Positions 36,451 to 46,164 of a stretch of 64,000 nucleotides of DNA are shown here, one piece after another (the first letter of the stretch is position 1; each line of letters starts with the position of its first letter). The stretch comes from a bacterium. Its GTDB lineage: Bacteria > Babelota > Babeliae > Babelales > Vermiphilaceae. A program made the position numbers and the translations under genes. Location: positions 496,001 through 560,000 of the forward strand of contig CP064961.1 of the NCBI GenBank assembly GCA_016699125.1. The letters are read 5' to 3'. The notes under the pieces were generated by a model. That model made no database searches, was not told the origin of the DNA, and saw only the letters and a list, made by a program, of their open reading frames with translations.

Positions 36451-39018
36451 ATGGTCAGAATTTCTGTTTTTATCATCTTTGCACTGTTTCAAACCATTTT
36501 TTTACATGCAGTAGAACCATTAAAAAATATTGCATTAAGAAGAATAACCACAGACCTTATTTCATCACAAACATCATATGCAAATAAAATTCAAACCCAT
36601 TATGGTTTACATTTTGAAACGGGACTTGAAAGTGAAGTAATAGCACTAAGAAGCTGGCTGAACCGTGAAAAAATAACGAATAAAACTATTGAATCATATA
36701 AATCATTAAAAAAACAACTTACAGATTTTAAACCTAAAAATGCTGCTTATGAATTTGAACAGTACGCACATGATAGGTTCTTTAGAGTAAAAAAAGATAT
36801 AGAAATCTCGTGCAAAATCAGTTTTGGTCAATGGTCATGTGATGAAACTCTCCCAAGTGAAACACTTTACAGAAAAATGAGCAAAGAATTAATCACTATT
36901 TTTAACTATGTGGTCGAAATGGAAGAGGTTTTAATGCCTTGTTCTTCTACCGTATTGAATTTTGGCTTATATAGGTTTTGTAGACACGAGTCTTTTTATG
37001 AAAAGTTTGGTTTTTTTGCATTTGACACGCAAAAACCTTTCAAAGATATACTATTATGGTTTTCAGATAATAATAATATTGCGAATTTAAAAAGAAGTTT
37101 AATTCAGTTTTCATTCGCATGTGCTTTCTATGTTTTTTCTGAACCATTACAAGAGGCATTAGATGAAGTGAATTTATTGAAAAAAGAGATAAAAGGTTTT
37201 ACTTTTATGTCACGTCTAGCATCAATGATTGAATACGTGAACAGTGTAAATAAGTCACTAGGCTATGAGCAGCGTTATGAGATTTTACCATCCTTATCGA
37301 CTTTAGACCAGTTCAGGTTACTTTATTTTTACTGCATGGCAGCAAAAGGAAACGATTTTGGATTACCTGGCAATCCTAGCCAAGAAATAGTTATTAATGA
37401 TCATAAGATAGATGTTTTTAAATGGAATTTAAAACAATTTAAGAACTGGATGGAGATAAATGCATTGATACGATCTCCAGATGAAACAATTACTAATCAA
37501 CCAAAGCATAAACCAACTGACTCTTCTTTTAGAGCTGCTTATTTTGAAAATGATACCTATCAGACAGAATATTATGCTAATTTACACCATCACAGCGAAA
37601 AAATAGTTAATGAATTGAATTCTGAAGAAAAAAAGTATTTGGAGTTAAAAAAGGCTTTTAATACAATGCAGATACTATTTCCAGAAATAGATGATCAAGC
37701 ATATGCACGTTCTATTTTAACTGCTTTGAAACACTTATTTAAAGAAGACCTAATTGTGCAAGTAACTGGTCATCAAGAGCACAATCTTCATAATTGTTTC
37801 AATCCCACACCATCGAAAATTAAAGAATTTTATAGTACTTTAAAAAGTATTCAAAATGCACTATCGCAAACAGATGCTTTTAACAATATGCTTACTGACC
37901 AATATCAACTCAATCAAACAATGAAAACCTTCTTTGGGGATGATATTAAAGGTTACATAAAAGCAGATCATTTTATTGGCGTTATGTTTTTGCGAAGAAA
38001 ACTTATCAGTTTTTTATATTCATTTCATTCTAAAAATTACACAGGAAAAGATTGTGAAAATGAGATAGCTTCTTTACCAGCACCATACAACAAAGAACAG
38101 TTCAATAAGGTAAAAGTAGCTTTAGAAGATTGTAAGATTTTTAAAGAATTCTTTGAAAAACTACTTACTTTTTTAGATTGGCTTAAGGTTAGTCAAGAGG
38201 CAAAAACACGGTATCTGACTTGGCATGCTATCTTAAAGAACCCCAAAGCAAACTGTTTGACCATTGATGGACTTGCCAATATTAAAGAATTTTTATATGA
38301 ATCATTTGATCAGATCATTGAGTGGTGCACACTTACATCTGAAAAAACAGACAGTTCTAAAACATTCCAACCCGTTATCCAGACTGCGAAAAAAGAGATA
38401 AATGAACTTTTTGAAAACCACAATACTCCACTCATTGAAAATGCCAAAGAAGAGTTATTAGAATTTCATATTGAAATTTCTGCAAAAGAATGTGAAAGAT
38501 ACCTTGAAAAACTCGCCAGCTTCGATGGAGATTATGGAAGGTCAGTAGCTGAAAAGAATGCATTAAAAGAGGAAGGAGAAGAGCGCAAAGCAAGAGAAAA
38601 CGCATTAAGGTTGAAATGGCAATACGAGCAAGATGTAAGTTGTCTAGACGAAATTCAACAAATACGCAAACAAAAAGAACAGACAGCTATAAACCTCGCA
38701 AGAGAAGATCGCACAAGGCAGATAAGTAAAACAGTAGAGATTGAAGCTGAGACGAACTCAACACCAAACACAGTCAATCCAGATAACGACCCAATCGCAC
38801 CAATCGAGAAAAAAAATCAAAACATTCAACCATCAGATAAAAGATTCGTATTCTTATTCAACCTGTTAAAAAATAGTATTTCAGCAGTCCCACCATTATA
38901 CTTTTATGCTCTCACTTCTCTTTTTGCTGTATGTTTATTTTATTTCAACCAACAGTTTGAGCAAATCAGTCTTAATGTCATTCACTCTATTTTCCAAAAT
39001 AGTTTAAAATCCCAATGA
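36451..39018 (+). CDS. Large secreted protein, intact paralogue of the IS-split gene
   Basis: 855 residues with a signal peptide (MVRISVFIIFALFQTIFLHA). It aligns with the reconstructed 3501-7031 protein through DIEISCKISFGQWSCDE...ETLYRKM and later helical parts. Near residues 690-760 there is a strongly charged coiled coil (EEGEERKARENALRLKW), then a Pro/Asn-rich linker and a hydrophobic anchor (YFYALTSLFAVCLFYF). The 3' end overlaps the convergent gene at 38987 by 32 nt. No known domain; secretion and membrane anchoring are inferred. Confidence 0.7.
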   Translation: MVRISVFIIFALFQTIFLHAVEPLKNIALRRITTDLISSQTSYANKIQTHYGLHFETGLESEVIALRSWLNREKITNKTIESYKSLKKQLTDFKPKNAAYEFEQYAHDRFFRVKKDIEISCKISFGQWSCDETLPSETLYRKMSKELITIFNYVVEMEEVLMPCSSTVLNFGLYRFCRHESFYEKFGFFAFDTQKPFKDILLWFSDNNNIANLKRSLIQFSFACAFYVFSEPLQEALDEVNLLKKEIKGFTFMSRLASMIEYVNSVNKSLGYEQRYEILPSLSTLDQFRLLYFYCMAAKGNDFGLPGNPSQEIVINDHKIDVFKWNLKQFKNWMEINALIRSPDETITNQPKHKPTDSSFRAAYFENDTYQTEYYANLHHHSEKIVNELNSEEKKYLELKKAFNTMQILFPEIDDQAYARSILTALKHLFKEDLIVQVTGHQEHNLHNCFNPTPSKIKEFYSTLKSIQNALSQTDAFNNMLTDQYQLNQTMKTFFGDDIKGYIKADHFIGVMFLRRKLISFLYSFHSKNYTGKDCENEIASLPAPYNKEQFNKVKVALEDCKIFKEFFEKLLTFLDWLKVSQEAKTRYLTWHAILKNPKANCLTIDGLANIKEFLYESFDQIIEWCTLTSEKTDSSKTFQPVIQTAKKEINELFENHNTPLIENAKEELLEFHIEISAKECERYLEKLASFDGDYGRSVAEKNALKEEGEERKARENALRLKWQYEQDVSCLDEIQQIRKQKEQTAINLAREDRTRQISKTVEIEAETNSTPNTVNPDNDPIAPIEKKNQNIQPSDKRFVFLFNLLKNSISAVPPLYFYALTSLFAVCLFYFNQQFEQISLNVIHSIFQNSLKSQ

Positions 39019-40081
39019 CGAGTTCAATAAAAATTAAAATCGTGATTAAAATAGAGATCATATCTTCGCGATTTGTTTCAATTTTGTGCTGATGGCTTGC
39101 TTGAACCGACTCGATAATTTTTAGCTTTCGATCGATACTCTCCTGCCACTGTTTAATTTCCATATGTTCTGTCAATAGTTGGTGAATCTCAGAAAGGTAT
39201 TTTTCATTTGCAATCTTAATACTACTTTCAAGCCGTTCAGTAATTACAGAAATATCAACCTTCATTTTCCACAATTTTTCAATAGGATCATCTGAAAACA
39301 TCGTATAAAATGGCATATATGATGCCCACGTCGTCTGCTTTACTTTACCTTCATAGATCTCATTCAGCTTTTCATCTAACACACGATCAAAAAAACGAAG
39401 CTCCAGATGGTGTATGGCGCCAAATTCAAAAAGGTCGATGATATCCAAATAATCTTTCGTATAAATAAAAGAACTATCCGCATCAATGACCATCAACTCC
39501 TCACGATAATAGCCAATTGCGGACTCCCAGATCTCTGATATCTGATATTCAGAAAGCGTTTCTGTTTCAAGCCTGAGCATACTTGCAATCGTATCACCAT
39601 ATATTTTTTGTAACTCCTTGAGATCTTTAACCTGTGGATGAGGATCTATCTGCAAGGTGCTGTAAGAAGAACGCGCCTTTGCAAAGGTTGGCTGTGAAAT
39701 TGCTGGTTCAATTGCTTTGAAAATAGCAAGTGCATCTTGCAAACTTTTGTCATAATGCGCATTCACAATCTGTTCATAACTTTTTTTTAAGTTTTTCAAG
39801 GTATCCTGAAAACCTATTTTATAGGTTAAACAGATGCCGCCAAAATTATGAACTTTGCACATTGAAAAGTACGTAGATGTCTTTTTATTTTTTAATTCTA
39901 TGGCAAGCGGTGCATGATGATGTTTAAAATGCTTTGCTTTATGGGTAATTGGTACGACGGTATGCATCTTTGAAACTGCCAAAAGATCAACATCATCGCC
40001 AACATCAAAGGTATGGAAAATATAGATATTTCCAGTAAAAATCATCGTATCTGAACTGTCATTCATACGAGCTTGTGACAT
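38987..40081 (-). CDS. RMD1/DUF155-like membrane protein
   Basis: 364 residues without signal peptide. The C-terminal half has the DUF155 (RMD1/YagE) layout: a charged helical region, WQESIDRKLKIIESVQ, then NREDMISILITILIFIELVIGI, where an Arg/Glu-rich turn precedes a single membrane helix at the extreme C-terminus. In eukaryotes RMD1 relatives are mitochondrial; the bacterial role is unclear. It starts 12 nt downstream of lepA and is probably co-transcribed. The family call rests on pattern memory. Confidence 0.5.
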   Translation of the reverse strand: MSQARMNDSSDTMIFTGNIYIFHTFDVGDDVDLLAVSKMHTVVPITHKAKHFKHHHAPLAIELKNKKTSTYFSMCKVHNFGGICLTYKIGFQDTLKNLKKSYEQIVNAHYDKSLQDALAIFKAIEPAISQPTFAKARSSYSTLQIDPHPQVKDLKELQKIYGDTIASMLRLETETLSEYQISEIWESAIGYYREELMVIDADSSFIYTKDYLDIIDLFEFGAIHHLELRFFDRVLDEKLNEIYEGKVKQTTWASYMPFYTMFSDDPIEKLWKMKVDISVITERLESSIKIANEKYLSEIHQLLTEHMEIKQWQESIDRKLKIIESVQASHQHKIETNREDMISILITILIFIELVIGILNYFGK

Positions 40082-40093
40082 GTAAAACTCCGT

Positions 40094-41914
40094 TTATTTT
40101 TTTGTAAGAATGGCCAGGAATGCTTCTTGTGGAATTTCAACATTGCCTACCTGTTTCATTTTCTTTTTGCCTTCTTTCTGTTTTTCAAGCAGTTTTCGTT
40201 TTCGTGAAATATCACCGCCGTAACATTTTGCAGTAACATCTTTACGTAATGGAGCAACACGCTCACGTGCTATGATTTTTGCGCCAATTGCTGCTTGCAA
40301 AACAACTTCAAATAACTGTCGAGGAATCTTATCTTTCAGTTTTTCAACCAAAATTCTGCCTGTAAAATAGGCTTTATCGTTATGGACGATGACCGACAAT
40401 GCATCAACCGGCTTGCCATTGATTAAGATATCCATTTTTACCAAGTCCGATTCCTGATATCCCGCCTCTTCATAATCAAAGCTTGCGTACCCTGAACTAA
40501 CCGATTTCAGCTGATCATAAAAATCGGTTGCAACCTCAGTTAATGGAAGCTTGTATTTAAGCATTACGCGTTGATCATCAATAAACGTTAGGTCTTTCTG
40601 TTCACCACGCTTGTCCTGGCAGAGCGTCAAAAGTGAACCCAGATAGGTTTGTGGAACAATAATCGTCACATCGATCATCGGCTCAAAAATAGCAGCAATT
40701 TTTTGTGGCTCTGGAAATTCCGCTGGACTTTCAACGTTAACCGTTGTGCCATCATACAGCTGGACTTTGTACAGCACACTTGGTGCCGTTGGAATAACAA
40801 CCAGGCCATACTCCTGTTCAAGTCGTTGTCTGAATACATCCATATGCAAAAGGCCCAAAAAGCCACAACGAAAACCGAGTCCAAGTGCAGCTGATGTCTT
40901 CTTTTCAACGGTTACACTTGCATCATTTAAGGTTAATTTTTCTATTGCTTCGCGCAACTGTTCAAATTCATTACTCTCAACCGGATACAGTCCCGCAAAT
41001 ACGACCGGTTTTGCAGGTTTAAAACCAGGAAATGGAATGACCGGTTTTTTGGGATGGAACACCGTATCTCCAATGCGTGCTTCTCGGACCGACTTCATAC
41101 CTGTAATAATATAGCCAACCTGGCCTGCGTACAGACCATCAACAGGTACAGGGTCAGGATACATCAAACCGATTTCCAGTACTTCGTGTTCCACATCAGC
41201 CTGCGCAAAGCCAACAATGTCACCTTTTTTCAAAGAACCATCTTTTAACGCGATCAGACAGATAACACCTCGGTATTCATCAAACCATGAATCGAATAAT
41301 AGCGCTTTGAATGGTAGTTCAAGCGAGCTTTGAGGTTGTGGTATTCGTTTGACCACTGCCTGCAAAATAGTATCAATGCCTATTTTTGCTTTTGCGGATG
41401 CTCTGACAACCTGCATGCTAGTAAAATCAAAAAGCTTTTCAATCTGATGCTCTACGCGCTCAGGATCTGCTGTTGGCAAATCAATTTTATTAATAACAGG
41501 AATAATTTCAAGGTTTTGATCAAATGCCAGATAAAAATTGGCCAACGTTTGTGCTTCAACTCCCTGCGAAGCATCAACAAGCAGCAACGCACCTTGGCAT
41601 GCATACAATGAACGTGAAACCTCATAATTGAAATCAACATGGCCAGGGGTATCAATAAGGTTTAAAAGATATGTCTGCCCTTCATACGCGTAAAACATTG
41701 AAGCCGTCTGCGCTTTGACTGTGATACCACGTTCTCGTTCAACCTGCAGTTTGTCTAGAAACTGATCCTTTTTTTCACGATCACTTAGTGTTCCTGTGAT
41801 TTCAAGTAATCGGTCGGACAACGTTGATTTTCCATGGTCGATGTGTGCAATAATTGAAAAATTTCTAATTTTATCAGGCGTAAAGTTTTTGAGGTCTTTT
41901 GTTTTAATACTCAT
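40094..41914 (-). CDS. lepA: Elongation factor 4 (back-translocating GTPase)
   Basis: 606 residues. GTPase motifs are AHIDHGKSTL (G1), RGITVKAQT (G2), DTPGHVDF (G3), NKIDLP (G4). The EF4-specific C-terminus is complete, including ARERVAPLRKDVTAKCYGGDISRKRKLLEKQK (given here in two parts: the KDVTAKCYGGD and SRKRKLLEKQK blocks). EF4 acts on the ribosome at stalled or mistranslocated states. The gene is intact. Confidence 0.97.
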   Translation of the reverse strand: MSIKTKDLKNFTPDKIRNFSIIAHIDHGKSTLSDRLLEITGTLSDREKKDQFLDKLQVERERGITVKAQTASMFYAYEGQTYLLNLIDTPGHVDFNYEVSRSLYACQGALLLVDASQGVEAQTLANFYLAFDQNLEIIPVINKIDLPTADPERVEHQIEKLFDFTSMQVVRASAKAKIGIDTILQAVVKRIPQPQSSLELPFKALLFDSWFDEYRGVICLIALKDGSLKKGDIVGFAQADVEHEVLEIGLMYPDPVPVDGLYAGQVGYIITGMKSVREARIGDTVFHPKKPVIPFPGFKPAKPVVFAGLYPVESNEFEQLREAIEKLTLNDASVTVEKKTSAALGLGFRCGFLGLLHMDVFRQRLEQEYGLVVIPTAPSVLYKVQLYDGTTVNVESPAEFPEPQKIAAIFEPMIDVTIIVPQTYLGSLLTLCQDKRGEQKDLTFIDDQRVMLKYKLPLTEVATDFYDQLKSVSSGYASFDYEEAGYQESDLVKMDILINGKPVDALSVIVHNDKAYFTGRILVEKLKDKIPRQLFEVVLQAAIGAKIIARERVAPLRKDVTAKCYGGDISRKRKLLEKQKEGKKKMKQVGNVEIPQEAFLAILTKK

Positions 41915-42026
41915 AAGTCCAATGTCATTTTGATATAAAATAGTGCTATTTTATTTATAATAAAAGATCCGTCACCATTTGTAAAATGTTACATGGTTTT
42001 AGCGGTTGGAGTGTGACCTTCTATAC

Positions 42027-42992
42027 TCAATAGGAAATTTCTTCATTGTTTTGTAAGGCAAACCTCACTGCTACTGTTGTTAAACAAGTTAGCAACAATA
42101 TTATTGTTAATTTGATCCTCATTGAAAACACTGTTATATCTAGTTTTTTCATGCGTTCCATTATTTCTATTATTTCATCAATGCTTAATTTTTCAGGATT
42201 ATAATCTGTTAGGTTCTTTATTATTTTATCTGTTATTAATGGAAAAATTTCTGCAAACTGAAAAAGTTCTGCCTCATTTTCTTTCTGTATATACGTACTA
42301 TTTAATATTTTACACATTGATTGATTAAATTTTTTAAGCTCTCCGAAATTATTTTTAAACTGTGTATAATAATCGTTGATTTTCAAAAGCTCATTTTCAA
42401 AATCTTCTTTTGTGTCACTCAAACGAAATAAACAAGGCTTTGCTAATTGAAAAACTGAATTGTATAAGACTAGCTCATTTTGCAGATTTTTTGTAGCATG
42501 TTCAGTTAACAGCCATTCTACATTTTTTAAATCATCTATAGAATGTATTACCTGACCATTTGAGCTATTCAAAGCATTCGTAAAAAGATATCCCAACCTC
42601 CTATTCGTATGCTGAAATTCAGAAATTTTTTCCAGTAAAGGCACTATATGTTCAATAATGAACACCTCTTTACAGCATTCCTTTCCAGCTTTTTTGATAC
42701 TTTGTATAACAGGATCGTTCTGATCTACTAAAAAAAATGGAGCTCGGTTTTCAAATTCCACACATATATCAATTGAATTAATAGCATTATTAAATTTAAA
42801 TTTATCTAATACTGCAAGTGCATTTTGAAAAAGTAGCTGTTTTTGTTGAAAAAATGATTCATCTGAAGAATTAACTTTTTTTCTCAAATCTTCCAATAAC
42901 TGAAATATTTCATAAATTTCAACATCATCATCGTTGCGATGTAATGCAATTGCGTGTAAACGCAGCCTGATTTCAGCAATCTCTGGAAGCAA
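42027..42992 (-). CDS. Hypothetical protein, 3' part of a frameshifted secreted-protein gene
   Basis: 321 residues as read from 42992, but the same frame extends upstream as DKKKSFFELIQNYETFLLPEI to the A9 tract at 43029-43037, and codon usage shows this is coding. One extra A joins it in frame to the gene starting at 44752, giving a protein of about 907 residues. It is helical and ends with a membrane anchor (MRIKLTIILLLTCLTTVAV) close to the C-terminus. No domain was recognised. Confidence 0.6.
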   Translation of the reverse strand: MLPEIAEIRLRLHAIALHRNDDDVEIYEIFQLLEDLRKKVNSSDESFFQQKQLLFQNALAVLDKFKFNNAINSIDICVEFENRAPFFLVDQNDPVIQSIKKAGKECCKEVFIIEHIVPLLEKISEFQHTNRRLGYLFTNALNSSNGQVIHSIDDLKNVEWLLTEHATKNLQNELVLYNSVFQLAKPCLFRLSDTKEDFENELLKINDYYTQFKNNFGELKKFNQSMCKILNSTYIQKENEAELFQFAEIFPLITDKIIKNLTDYNPEKLSIDEIIEIMERMKKLDITVFSMRIKLTIILLLTCLTTVAVRFALQNNEEISY

Positions 42993-44752
42993 AAAGGTCT
43001 CATAATTTTGAATAAGCTCAAAAAAAGATTTTTTTTTGTCGTTAATAGTTTGTTATTCTGTTCGATCGAGGAATATTTTTCACAGCGTCCATCACGATAT
43101 ATCATAATCAATGGGATCTGACTTATATTGTAAATCAAATTATTCATAATTTGATCTTCTATTGGGATTTTTCTAACAAAAGAATCTACTTTTAACATCA
43201 AAAGCTTACTTATTGCCAAAAAATACTGATGTTCATCTCCATTTATTTTAGAATATGTAGTTTGTAAACTTGTTTGCAATTTAAGCAAAAAATCAGAAAG
43301 TTTTGGATATATTTTTTGTATAATGCTTTTTTGATCTCTTAATTCTTTTAAAAAATTTTTTTGATAAGCCATTAGTTCATTTACTTTATCATTTTTAAGA
43401 AATACTAGATATTCCTCATAAGTTTTTAATCTATTAATAGAAGACATTGATATTGTTTGTTGCTCAGACAACAGATGCATCTGGGCCCAAAACAGTTCTT
43501 GTTTGATTTTATTCCTCAAGCATAGATCAAAAAATATACAACCTTCATTCAGCGAGAACATAAAATGTTTTTCTAAAAGACCATTAAGCGTTCGTATTTT
43601 TGGCAAAAACTTTTCAAATGTTTTAGGAAAAATTGAGGCGTTTTTCAATAGCTCTTGTTGTGTAGGTAAAAATCGCCAAAAATCGTTTTTGGGACTAAAA
43701 AAATTTTCTATGTGATCATGCATCTTAGCAGCCTTTACCATTTTTCTTGCAAAGCAAGATCCCCAATATTTAAGTTCAGTAGTGTTTGTCGTCCAACCTC
43801 GTATACTAAAGGCATTATCACATCGTGAAAAAAAAGTATCTAAAATCGATTCTTTTTCTTGAATGTTAAAAGCTATTTTTTCAAAAAAATCTTTAATATC
43901 TTTTTCATTATTATCCTTATCAAAATCTAGCAAAGGACCTGAATCAATCCCATACAATTCTCTATGTTCTTTTAAATCACGTGCAAATACAGCCGAATAC
44001 AAACTCGTTTCTTGATATTCATCTTTTTTTTCTATAAAACAGGGACAAGAATTCCAAATTTGATGTAACAATGGAGAGCCTTCTGTATTCAGTTTATGCC
44101 ATTCAATGAGCCGTAGTCCATGTTCTTGCAACCAAGGAAAAACATGTGAAATCAGCAAACTGTTTTTTTCTACTAGTACATGTTGCCTTTCAAATTTAGG
44201 AAATGATGCTTGTAAAGTCTGGAAATCAGACAAAGTAAACAGCTGATGTTTGACTGTAAAATCATCAAAGAATTTATTGGTATCGAGTAATCGATCTTTT
44301 GGCTGCTTAGTGATTGATATCCAATACCGCAACAATGGATCAACTGAGTTAATAGTCTTTGCCGTACTGTCTAAAAAAGTTTTATACTCAGTTTTGATCT
44401 CTTCAAGGCACTGACTTTTTATTGCTTGCCCATAACTATCATTCAAAAATAGTTCTTCAATACTATCAATCTCTTTGACCATTTGCGAAAAATAGATTGT
44501 CTTTTTTAAAATCTGGTTTGTTTGAGAGGTTTGAATCTTTTGTTGACTACCAAATATAACTGGAAACCGCTTGACATGTCCAAAACATTCGTGATTATCA
44601 AATTCGGCTAATGTGCTTATAATAAGCTCACTATCAAATGGTTTTTTATTCTGAATTAACACTTCTGTTGAAAGCTCCATGCCAAATAACGGGTATACCG
44701 TTGCAAACAATAACAAAACAAAAGCTACAGATTTAAGTAATTTTAATCTCAT
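42884..44752 (-). CDS. Secreted hypothetical protein, 5' part of a frameshifted gene
   Basis: 622 residues as read, with a signal peptide (MRLKLLKSVAFVLLLFATVYPLFG). Genuine coding ends at the A9 tract 43029-43037; the following ~50 residues (from NLFLSLFKIM) are out of frame. The overlap with the 42027-42992 frame is explained by one missing A. Layout (signal peptide, long helical body, C-terminal anchor in the second part) parallels the 36451 gene, but I see no clear sequence similarity. Confidence 0.6.
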   Translation of the reverse strand: MRLKLLKSVAFVLLLFATVYPLFGMELSTEVLIQNKKPFDSELIISTLAEFDNHECFGHVKRFPVIFGSQQKIQTSQTNQILKKTIYFSQMVKEIDSIEELFLNDSYGQAIKSQCLEEIKTEYKTFLDSTAKTINSVDPLLRYWISITKQPKDRLLDTNKFFDDFTVKHQLFTLSDFQTLQASFPKFERQHVLVEKNSLLISHVFPWLQEHGLRLIEWHKLNTEGSPLLHQIWNSCPCFIEKKDEYQETSLYSAVFARDLKEHRELYGIDSGPLLDFDKDNNEKDIKDFFEKIAFNIQEKESILDTFFSRCDNAFSIRGWTTNTTELKYWGSCFARKMVKAAKMHDHIENFFSPKNDFWRFLPTQQELLKNASIFPKTFEKFLPKIRTLNGLLEKHFMFSLNEGCIFFDLCLRNKIKQELFWAQMHLLSEQQTISMSSINRLKTYEEYLVFLKNDKVNELMAYQKNFLKELRDQKSIIQKIYPKLSDFLLKLQTSLQTTYSKINGDEHQYFLAISKLLMLKVDSFVRKIPIEDQIMNNLIYNISQIPLIMIYRDGRCEKYSSIEQNNKLLTTKKNLFLSLFKIMRPFCFQRLLKSGCVYTQLHYIATMMMLKFMKYFSYWKI

Positions 44753-44785
44753 TGACAGTTTTGATATTTAAAAAGATTGCGTATA

Positions 44786-44812
44786 TTGACAATTGAATAG
44801 CATAAATATAAT
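44786..44812 (+). promoter_or_regulatory. Putative promoter of the outer-membrane protein gene
   Basis: Perfect TTGACA (44786-44791) and TATAAT (44807-44812) hexamers separated by 15 bp, slightly short, about 58 nt upstream of the ATG at 44871. It may also drive mreB. Confidence 0.45.
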
Positions 44813-44870
44813 GCATAAAAATGAACTTTGCAAAATCATACGTATTTTGTATCCTTTGTAGTGAGTGTGT

Positions 44871-46115
44871 ATGTTGCATCAAAAGGGTGTTGTTGTGTTT
44901 TTAATTTTTTACCTCAGTTTTATTGTTATAAATTTTACATCTAATCTTTTTGCAAAAGCTGGTGATAACAGGTTTATCCCGCTACTTTCAACGCCCTATA
45001 TTGTGCCAGAGCATAAAAATGCGTATATTGCCTCTGCAGTGCACTTTGCTTCTGCAACATCGGCATACAATACCGCAGATCGTCAGTGTGCATTGCCAGA
45101 ATTTTACGGTACTTTAGATCTTGGTGTATTATCACGTGCATGGGCAAAAGTTTCCGGTTCAAATCCGTTACGCAGCTATTTTCAAGACAAATCAATCCCC
45201 TGTTTTGTTGATGGCAAAGTCAAAATGCAGGGAATCTCCTGTGCCACTTCCTATCCACTAGTTCCAGAAATTTCAGTGGGAGGTTCTGTGCTGTGTACGC
45301 GTGTACATACTGAATTTTCATTTATGCTGGATAATCTGAAATTTGCAGCAACCGATTCAATCTATGATGAGCTTGATCAACAAAGGCGATTACTGTTTGA
45401 CAGAATGGGTATAAAGCAGGAAAGCAGTACGCGAGTTGGTCTGCAAGAAGCAGAGATTCATATTGCCTTTGGATCAATGTGGGAACGAATGTTTAAAATG
45501 CGCAGTTTTTCACTCAACGGTATTATCGGACTTACGTTTCCGCCAACCTTGCATACAGAAACTGCAGCTCCTGCAACCATCATGCAGGGAAGCGAAAAGT
45601 TATGGGGCATGTACCTTGCGACAGACAACCGTTTTGTATTAAAAGAGGATCTCTGGATTCAGGTATACTTGCAGGTTTCAAAACGATTTTCAAAAGTAGT
45701 CGATCGTCGCCTGCCTGTTTTGAATGAACCAACCCCATTTGGTGCAGCAGTAGGTCAAGTGCATTTTGATCCAGGAATTACCGTTCTTTTCTGTCCGTCA
45801 TTTGTGGTAGGACGGCTGCGTGGAGGGTTGGGTGTTACGGTCAGTTATACATTAACGTATCATCAACAGGATCATTTTACAGATCGACGGGTAGAAAAAC
45901 ATGTTCCGGTTACGCTTGAACAGATGCAAAAAACGTCAGGCTGGGGATCTGATTATGTGTCGGTGCAGGTATTTTATGATGCAAGTGGCGACCAGTTTGA
46001 TGACCCTGCCATTCCAATCGTAAAGTTCAAGTGGGATATCCCGACCGATTTTTTTGTGGCAAAGCGTGTTGCAAAAACACACCATGTAATGGTAGGGGTT
46101 GACTGCTCTTTTTAA
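44871..46115 (+). CDS. Predicted outer-membrane beta-barrel protein
   Basis: 414 residues from ATG 44871, with a signal peptide ending near NLFAKAG. The rest has alternating hydrophobic strands with aromatic girdles (EISVGGSVLCTRVHTEFSF, LWIQVYLQVSKRF, GGLGVTVSYTLTY) and ends in Phe (HHVMVGVDCSF), the classical C-terminal signal for barrel assembly. No large soluble domain is seen. It could be a porin or adhesin; no specific family was recognised. It precedes mreB by 49 nt on the same strand. Confidence 0.6.
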   Translation: MLHQKGVVVFLIFYLSFIVINFTSNLFAKAGDNRFIPLLSTPYIVPEHKNAYIASAVHFASATSAYNTADRQCALPEFYGTLDLGVLSRAWAKVSGSNPLRSYFQDKSIPCFVDGKVKMQGISCATSYPLVPEISVGGSVLCTRVHTEFSFMLDNLKFAATDSIYDELDQQRRLLFDRMGIKQESSTRVGLQEAEIHIAFGSMWERMFKMRSFSLNGIIGLTFPPTLHTETAAPATIMQGSEKLWGMYLATDNRFVLKEDLWIQVYLQVSKRFSKVVDRRLPVLNEPTPFGAAVGQVHFDPGITVLFCPSFVVGRLRGGLGVTVSYTLTYHQQDHFTDRRVEKHVPVTLEQMQKTSGWGSDYVSVQVFYDASGDQFDDPAIPIVKFKWDIPTDFFVAKRVAKTHHVMVGVDCSF

Positions 46116-46164
46116 AAAATTGAAATAATACACACACAAAGTAACACATAAAAAAGGAAAGCGT

